This document shows, in pieces, positions 58,900-64,000 of a stretch of DNA of 64,000 nt. The DNA lies in assembly GCF_014396975.1 (NCBI RefSeq), contig NZ_CP060719.1, positions 2,762,001 to 2,826,000 on the forward strand, in the 5' to 3' direction. Numbering within the stretch: the first letter of the stretch is position 1; each line of letters starts with the position of its first letter. This DNA comes from Thermomonas carbonis. Its GTDB lineage: Bacteria; Pseudomonadota; Gammaproteobacteria; Xanthomonadales; Xanthomonadaceae. The notes under the pieces were generated by a model that saw only the letters and a program-made list of their open reading frames with translations, had not been told where the DNA came from and did no database searches. The translations under genes and the position numbers were made by a program.

Positions 58900-61857
58900 A
58901 TGTCAATGCGTTACAGCCGCACCACGGCCAGCCGGGGCGCGCATCGCCACCACATCCACGGTTTCAGGCGTTCGGCGCTGGCGCTGGGCATTGCGCTGCT
59001 GATCGCCGCGCCTGCCATGGCTCAGGACGCTGGCGCGGACGACAAGAAGGCGACGGACCTCGACAAGGTGACGGTCACCGGCATCCGTGGTTCGGTGCAG
59101 AAAGCGCAGGACATCAAGCGCGAGTCCGACACCTTCGTCGACTCGGTGACCGCCCTCGACATCGGCGCGTTGCCCGACCGCAGCGTCACCGAAACCCTGT
59201 CGCGCATCCCCGGCGTGACCATCGACCGCTTCCTGTCGGTCGGCGATCCGGAGCACTTCTCGGCCGAAGGCGGCGGTGTGCAGGTGCGTGGCCTGACCCA
59301 GGTGCGTTCCGAACTCAACGGCCGCGACAGCTTCTCGGCGTCCGGCGGGCGCAGCCTGAGCTTCGGCGACGTGCCGTCCGAGCTGATGGCCGGCGTGGAC
59401 GTGTTCAAGAACCAGAAAGCCGACATGATCGAAGGCGGCCTGGGCGGCACGGTCAACCTGCGCACCTTCATGCCCTTCGACTTCGAGGGCCAGAAGATCG
59501 GTGCCAGCATGAGCGGCAACTACGGCGACTTCATCAAGGAATGGAAGCCTTCGATCTCCGGCCTCTACAGCAATCGCTGGAAGACCGAGGGCGGCGGCGA
59601 ATTTGGCATCCTGGTCGATATCGCGCATTCGGAGCTGGCGACGCGCACCGATGGCCTGTTCGTGCGGCCGTTCTTCCGCAATTCCAACAATGACCTGGAC
59701 GGCAACGGCAGCAACGAAGCCCTGTGGCTGCCGCGCGGTGCGGACTGGCGCACGCTGGAATACGAGCGCAAGCGCGATGGTGCCTACGTGGCCCTGCAGT
59801 GGCGTCCCAACGCCGATCTCGAGCTCTTCGCCACCGCCTTCCAGAGCAAGTACGACGAGCTCTGGTACGAGGACGCGATCTTCGTCTCCAACGACCCGCT
59901 GCAAGTGAGCATCGATGCGAGCCAGCCGTATGAACTCGAAGGCGATGTCTTCAAGTCCGGTCGCCTCACCCAGAGCGGCGGCGTGCCGATGGGTACCGAC
60001 ATCCGCGCCTCGCACCGCAAGTCCAAGACCACCGATTTCTCGTTCGGCCTCAAGTGGCTGCTGACCGACGCCACCGAATTCTCCACCGAACTGCAGTACA
60101 TCAAGGCGAACACCAACAGCCTGGATTCCACGGTCTCGCTGGGCGTCAACGTGCCCTACATCGATGTCGACGTCAGCGGCGGCGTGCCTTCGATCGGTGT
60201 CAGCGAGGAGTTCACCGCGAATCCCGACAATTACTACTGGGGGTTCACCATGGACCACCAGGACGACAACGTCGCCAAGGAACTGGCGTTCCGCGCCGAC
60301 CTCAAGCACAGCTTCGACAGCGGGGTGTTCCGCTCGATCAAGTTCGGCGTGCGCATGACCGACCGCGATGCGACCAGCATCGACACCGGCTACAACTGGA
60401 AGCCGGTGTTCCAGACCTGGATGCAGGGATGGGCGATACCGGGCGGGGCAATGCCGCCGCTGGACTTGAACGGTACGATCAACCAGAGCCAGGTCAACCT
60501 CAACACGTTCCAGAACTTCTACCGCGGAGGCGCCAACACGCCAGGTGCGTTCTTCGCCCCGAACCTTGCCTTGGCGCTCGGCTTCCCGGGCAGCTATGAG
60601 GCCATCCACGATGCCGCCATCCCGTACTTCATCAACGATTGCGGTTATGGCCAATACTGCAATTACACCACGACACCGATGGACGCCTCGCGCACCAACC
60701 TGCAGGGCGAGAAGACCAAGGCCGCCTACGCGATGCTCAACTTCGGCTTCGATGAGGCCTTCATCGAAGGCAACATCGGCGTGCGCGTGGTCCGTACCGA
60801 GAACAACGCCAGTGGTTTCCTGATCTATCCGAATCTCGCGCTGGCGCCATACCTCGGCGCGGGCCAGACCGAAGCGATCAGCGCCAGCAATTCCTACACC
60901 GACGTGCTTCCCAGCGTGAATGTGAAGTGGGAACCGAGCAAGAACATCATCCTGCGCTTCGCCGCGTCCAAGGCCATCGCACGGCCGGCCTTCAGCGACA
61001 TGCAGGCGTACCAGATCCTGAATGCCGCCGTGAAATCGGGCTACACGCCGCCGGAGGGCACAACCTCTGTCCCGATCGAACAACTCGACCTGACCGGCAG
61101 CTCGTTCGACAACCCGTACCTGACCCCGATGAAGGCCAACCAGTTCGACCTGTCGCTGGAGTGGTACTTCGATCCGGACAAGGGCGGCATGGCCTGGGTC
61201 AACCTGTTCCACAAGGGCGTCAGCGACTACTTCCGTCGCCAGTCATCGCTGGTCACGTACCCGGGCGTGGACGGCAACGACTACGACTACCTGATCACCC
61301 GTCCGGTGAATGTCGGCACGGCGAAGATCCAGGGTGCGGAAATCGGCTGGAACCAGTTCTTCGATTTCCTGCCGGCGCCGTTCGACGGTTTCGGCATGTC
61401 GGCGAACTACACCTACATCAAGAGCTCGACCAGCGTGCCGAACAACCTGGACACGCAGCCGCTCGATACCGACGCCTCGACCTTCGGCGTCCTGCCGGCG
61501 GATGGCCTGTCGAAGAACTCGTACAACCTCGCCGGGTTCTACGAAAAGGGTCCGTGGCAGATCCGCCTGGCCTACAACTGGCGCAGCGAATACCTGCTGT
61601 CGATCGGCCCGAACGGCTACAACGGCGGCGACGGCGGCATCGCCTGGAAACTGCCGGTGTACAGCGACAGCTACGGCCAGCTGGACGGCTCGATCTTCTA
61701 CAAGATCACCGACAACATCCAGGTCGGCCTGGAGATGAACAACCTCAACAATGCCGAACAGCGCACGATCATGGACCAGAACGGCGCGGGTCGTCGCACG
61801 ACGTCGTGGTACGTCAATGACCGTCGTTACGCGGCCACGCTGCGGTTGACGTTCTGA
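58900..61857 (+). CDS. TonB-dependent outer-membrane receptor
   Basis: The protein has 985 residues from ATG 58900 (GGGAGG upstream). It has a signal peptide ('LALGIALLIAAPAMA'), a TonB-box-like 'LDKVTVTGIRGSV', a plug domain to about residue 185 ('ALPDRSVTETLSRIPGVTI', 'GGLGGTVNLRT') and a 22-strand barrel ending in the C-terminal Phe ('RRYAATLRLTF'). Xanthomonadaceae carry many such receptors for glycans; this one sits next to a GH74 gene and galactose genes, so it probably imports xyloglucan or galactose-containing oligosaccharides. Promoter-proximal operator 2 lies upstream. Confidence 0.95.
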   Translation: MSMRYSRTTASRGAHRHHIHGFRRSALALGIALLIAAPAMAQDAGADDKKATDLDKVTVTGIRGSVQKAQDIKRESDTFVDSVTALDIGALPDRSVTETLSRIPGVTIDRFLSVGDPEHFSAEGGGVQVRGLTQVRSELNGRDSFSASGGRSLSFGDVPSELMAGVDVFKNQKADMIEGGLGGTVNLRTFMPFDFEGQKIGASMSGNYGDFIKEWKPSISGLYSNRWKTEGGGEFGILVDIAHSELATRTDGLFVRPFFRNSNNDLDGNGSNEALWLPRGADWRTLEYERKRDGAYVALQWRPNADLELFATAFQSKYDELWYEDAIFVSNDPLQVSIDASQPYELEGDVFKSGRLTQSGGVPMGTDIRASHRKSKTTDFSFGLKWLLTDATEFSTELQYIKANTNSLDSTVSLGVNVPYIDVDVSGGVPSIGVSEEFTANPDNYYWGFTMDHQDDNVAKELAFRADLKHSFDSGVFRSIKFGVRMTDRDATSIDTGYNWKPVFQTWMQGWAIPGGAMPPLDLNGTINQSQVNLNTFQNFYRGGANTPGAFFAPNLALALGFPGSYEAIHDAAIPYFINDCGYGQYCNYTTTPMDASRTNLQGEKTKAAYAMLNFGFDEAFIEGNIGVRVVRTENNASGFLIYPNLALAPYLGAGQTEAISASNSYTDVLPSVNVKWEPSKNIILRFAASKAIARPAFSDMQAYQILNAAVKSGYTPPEGTTSVPIEQLDLTGSSFDNPYLTPMKANQFDLSLEWYFDPDKGGMAWVNLFHKGVSDYFRRQSSLVTYPGVDGNDYDYLITRPVNVGTAKIQGAEIGWNQFFDFLPAPFDGFGMSANYTYIKSSTSVPNNLDTQPLDTDASTFGVLPADGLSKNSYNLAGFYEKGPWQIRLAYNWRSEYLLSIGPNGYNGGDGGIAWKLPVYSDSYGQLDGSIFYKITDNIQVGLEMNNLNNAEQRTIMDQNGAGRRTTSWYVNDRRYAATLRLTF

Positions 61858-61861
61858 TCGG

Positions 61862-61895
61862 TGAAGGCGGGGAGGGGCGTGCCCCCTTCCTGCCA
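61862..61895 (+). terminator. GC-rich hairpin after the TonB receptor gene
   Basis: AGGGGC / GCCCCCT stem within a longer imperfect repeat (GGCGGGGAGGGGC with GCCCCCTTCCTGCC). No T-run. A C-tract of nine (61910-61918) follows; nothing else recognisable in the gap to 62011. Confidence 0.35.
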
Positions 61896-62010
61896 GACGA
61901 TTTCCCCCGCCCCCCCCCACGGCGGACGCAGCCCCCAAGGGCCAAGCCTTCCTTGCCACACGGGTGCTCCTGCATGGCGCACCCACCCTGCAACCGAACG
62001 GGAGCATGCG

Positions 62011-62079
62011 ATGCACGAATTCCGCCCCGCGTTCTCCATCTCCCGCCCGTCATTCGCGCGCCGCGAATGCTGGCGATGA
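62011..62079 (+). CDS. small ORF (22 residues) overlapping the GH74 start
   Basis: ATG 62011 has GGGAG six bases upstream, and its stop overlaps an in-frame ATG of the GH74 gene (ATGA at 62076). The peptide ('MHEFRPAFSISRPSF' then 'ARRECWR') is basic and unrecognised. The arrangement mirrors the short ORF before the SDR gene. It could be a translational-coupling leader. Confidence 0.4.
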   Translation: MHEFRPAFSISRPSFARRECWR

Positions 62080-64000
62080 CGATGATGCGCCCGCGGATGC
62101 AGGGGCTTGCCGCCCTGCTGCTCGGGTCGCTGCTCGCGAACGTCTTCGTCGCCGATGTGTTGGCAGCCGATCCACCGGCCTATCGCTGGAAGAATGTCGC
62201 CATCGGTGGCGGCGGCTTCATCACCGGGCTGGTATTCCATCCCGCGCAGGAAGACGTGCTCTTCGCACGCACCGACATCGGCGGTGCCTACCGCTGGAAT
62301 TCCGGTGAAAAGCGCTGGCAACCGTTGCTGGACTGGATGCCGGAAGCGGACAAGGGCCGCTTCGGCGTGGAGAGCATCGCGGTCGATCCTGCCGATGCCT
62401 CGAAGCTCTACATCGCGGCGGGTACCTATCTCAATGAGCGCGGCAGCGACGGGGTGATCCTGCGTTCGTCCGATGGCGGCGACACCTTCGAACGAGCAAC
62501 CCTGCCGTTCAAGCTCGGCGGCAACGAGCAGGGACGCGGCAACGGCGAGCGCCTCGCAGTGGATCCGAACGATGGCCGCGTCTTGTTGTTCGGCACACGC
62601 GCGAACGGCCTGTGGCGCAGCGGCGACGACGGCGCGACGTGGCGCGAGATGACGATGTTCCCGGCGGTCGCGAAATCCGATTCCGCGGCAGTCACGTCGT
62701 GGAACGGGCTGCGGCCGGTGGGCATCGCGTTCGTCGCCTTCGATCCGGCAAGCGGCAACAAGGACAAGGCCTCGCGCACCCTGTATGCAGGCGTCTCTAC
62801 CCGCGAAACCAGCCTGTTCCGCTCGCTCGACGCTGGCGCGAATTGGCAGGCGATCCCTGGCCAGCCGACTGGCTTGCGTCCCAACCACATGATCCGCGAC
62901 GCGCGCGGTCGCTGGCTGCTGAGCTACGGCGACGAGCCCGGCCCCAACACCATGAACAATGGCGCGCTCTGGCGCTTCGATCCTGCCGATGGATCATGGA
63001 CCGACATCAGTCCGCTGGCGCAATCGACCGACCGGCAAGGCGACGGCTTTGGCTGGGGGGCGGTGTCGGTGGATGCGAACAATGCCGATGTGATCGTGGC
63101 GACGACGTTCAATCGCTTTTCGCCCGGCGACGAGGTCATGCGCAGCGTCGATGGCGGCAAGACCTGGAAGCCGATGCTCGCGGGATCGCAGTACGACCGC
63201 AGCAACGCGCCATGGACCGCGGACAGCTCCCCGCACTGGATGGGCGATGTCGAGATCGATCCGCACGATCCGGATCGGGTCTGGTTCGTCACCGGCTATG
63301 GCGCGTGGGCATCGCGCAATGCGCGGGCGTTCGACGGCGGCGCAGCGGTGCAATGGGAATTCCCGATGCGCGGCCTGGAAGAAACCGTACCGCTGGCATT
63401 GCTCAGCCCACCGCAGGGCCCGCATCTGGTCAGCGGTCTGGGCGATATCGACGGCTTCGTTCACGATGACCTGGACATCGGCCAGCCGCGCTTCGCCGGC
63501 GTCCGTTTCTCCAATACCGAAAGCCTGGCGATGGCCGGCCAGCAGCCATCGACGATGGTGCGCGCGGGCCACTTCCATGACCGCCCCGCAGGCGCAGTCC
63601 GCGCCGCGTGGTCGCGCGATGGCGGCCACAGCTGGACCGCATTCGCCAGCGAACCGCCGGACGGCGAGGGCGCAGGGAAGATCACCATCGCTGCCGATGG
63701 CGCGCGGGTGATCTGGCATCCGCGCAAGGGCGGGCACTGGATCAGTGCCGATTTCGGCGGCCGCTGGCAGGCCGTGCAGGGATTGCCGAAGACCGCGGTG
63801 GTCGAAGCCGATGGCGTGCAGCCCGCCCTCTACTACGCTTACGACGCGAGCACCGGCAAGCTCTACATCAGCGGCGACGGCGGCACCGAATTCACCGAAG
63901 CGCGCGGAACCACCGGCGCAGTGGGCGACTGGATCCGCGCCGAACTGCGACCGGACCCGCGCGGTGGCGTGTGGATCGCGGCCGCCTGGCGCGGCCTGTT
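62076..64000 (+). CDS. glycoside hydrolase family 74 (xyloglucan endo-glucanase-like), partial
   Basis: The frame is open to the window end (at least 641 residues). A signal peptide ('GLAALLLGSLLANVF') is followed by the twin beta-propeller fold of GH74, with the catalytic Asp in 'ARTDIGGAYRW' and Asp-box-like 'SSDGGDTFE' and 'SVDGGKTWK' repeats. GH74 enzymes hydrolyse xyloglucan backbones between decorated glucosyl units. The start is uncertain: ATG at 62067, 62076, 62082 or 62085 are all in frame. I chose 62076, coupled to the 22-codon ORF. Its TonB receptor neighbour suggests a xyloglucan utilisation locus. Confidence 0.9.
   Translation, partial: MTMMRPRMQGLAALLLGSLLANVFVADVLAADPPAYRWKNVAIGGGGFITGLVFHPAQEDVLFARTDIGGAYRWNSGEKRWQPLLDWMPEADKGRFGVESIAVDPADASKLYIAAGTYLNERGSDGVILRSSDGGDTFERATLPFKLGGNEQGRGNGERLAVDPNDGRVLLFGTRANGLWRSGDDGATWREMTMFPAVAKSDSAAVTSWNGLRPVGIAFVAFDPASGNKDKASRTLYAGVSTRETSLFRSLDAGANWQAIPGQPTGLRPNHMIRDARGRWLLSYGDEPGPNTMNNGALWRFDPADGSWTDISPLAQSTDRQGDGFGWGAVSVDANNADVIVATTFNRFSPGDEVMRSVDGGKTWKPMLAGSQYDRSNAPWTADSSPHWMGDVEIDPHDPDRVWFVTGYGAWASRNARAFDGGAAVQWEFPMRGLEETVPLALLSPPQGPHLVSGLGDIDGFVHDDLDIGQPRFAGVRFSNTESLAMAGQQPSTMVRAGHFHDRPAGAVRAAWSRDGGHSWTAFASEPPDGEGAGKITIAADGARVIWHPRKGGHWISADFGGRWQAVQGLPKTAVVEADGVQPALYYAYDASTGKLYISGDGGTEFTEARGTTGAVGDWIRAELRPDPRGGVWIAAAWRGL

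Noticed and set aside
58903..61212. A 769-aa minus-strand frame over the TonB receptor gene
   Set aside because: Shadow frame; the receptor has a signal peptide, plug and barrel end, whereas this frame has no recognisable part.

Overview
This is 64 kb of a GC-rich gammaproteobacterial chromosome, almost certainly Xanthomonadaceae (Lysobacter, Luteimonas, Thermomonas or Xanthomonas relatives). The strongest clue is a nearly complete rpf (regulation of pathogenicity factors) region: carA-carB-greA-rpfE, recJ, rpfD, prfB-lysS, rpfG, rpfF, rpfC, rpfB and rpfA (aconitase A), followed by acnB. The genus cannot be fixed from the sequence alone. No tRNA, rRNA, CRISPR array, integrase or transposase was seen.

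Layout. 1-4851: end of carA, then carB, greA and rpfE in a tight run. 4942-8892: a three-gene cassette (cyanophycin-synthetase-like ATP-grasp ligase, SAM methyltransferase, enolase-superfamily enzyme) lying between rpfE and recJ, where I would expect the two to be adjacent. 8960-18601: recJ, a convergent membrane acyltransferase, rpfD (LytTR), a secreted VIT/vWA/DUF2135 protein, prfB with its programmed +1 frameshift, and lysS. 18770-26339: the diffusible signal factor (DSF) quorum-sensing core. It holds rpfG, a ketosynthase gene, rpfF, rpfC (frameshifted as given), an acyl carrier protein gene and rpfB. The ketosynthase and the carrier protein are not part of the textbook rpf cluster. 26457-30447: a lipoprotein, a pseudouridine synthase, a SulP transporter and an EAL phosphodiesterase. 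30552-36701: two aconitases with a VapBC-like pair between them. 36702-37060: a terminator and two long inverted repeats. 37061-44322: nudJ-mnmA-hflD, clpS-clpA, infA and aat-GNAT, which together hold the bacterial N-degron machinery. 44425-51413: trxB, ftsK, lolA, a secreted unknown, rarA and crcB.

51429-64000 is a carbohydrate-use island. A minus-strand operon encodes an SDR dehydrogenase, KDPGal aldolase, galactonate dehydratase, an SMP-30 lactonase, KDGal kinase and a GH43 glycosidase. Opposite it stand a LysR regulator, a TonB-dependent receptor and a GH74 glucanase cut by the window end. Together they form an oxidative (De Ley-Doudoroff) galactose route coupled to uptake and breakdown of a galactose-bearing glycan, most likely xyloglucan.

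How the parts fit: RpfF should make DSF from an acyl-ACP, RpfC/RpfG sense it and degrade c-di-GMP, and RpfB recycles the fatty acid. The adjacent ketosynthase (17 nt before rpfF) and ACP could supply or modify the acyl-ACP substrate, which is the most novel idea in the window. Other points of interest are the ATP-grasp cassette, three genes whose -10 element ends exactly 6 nt before the start codon (candidate leaderless mRNAs), and two short ORFs overlapping the starts of sugar genes.
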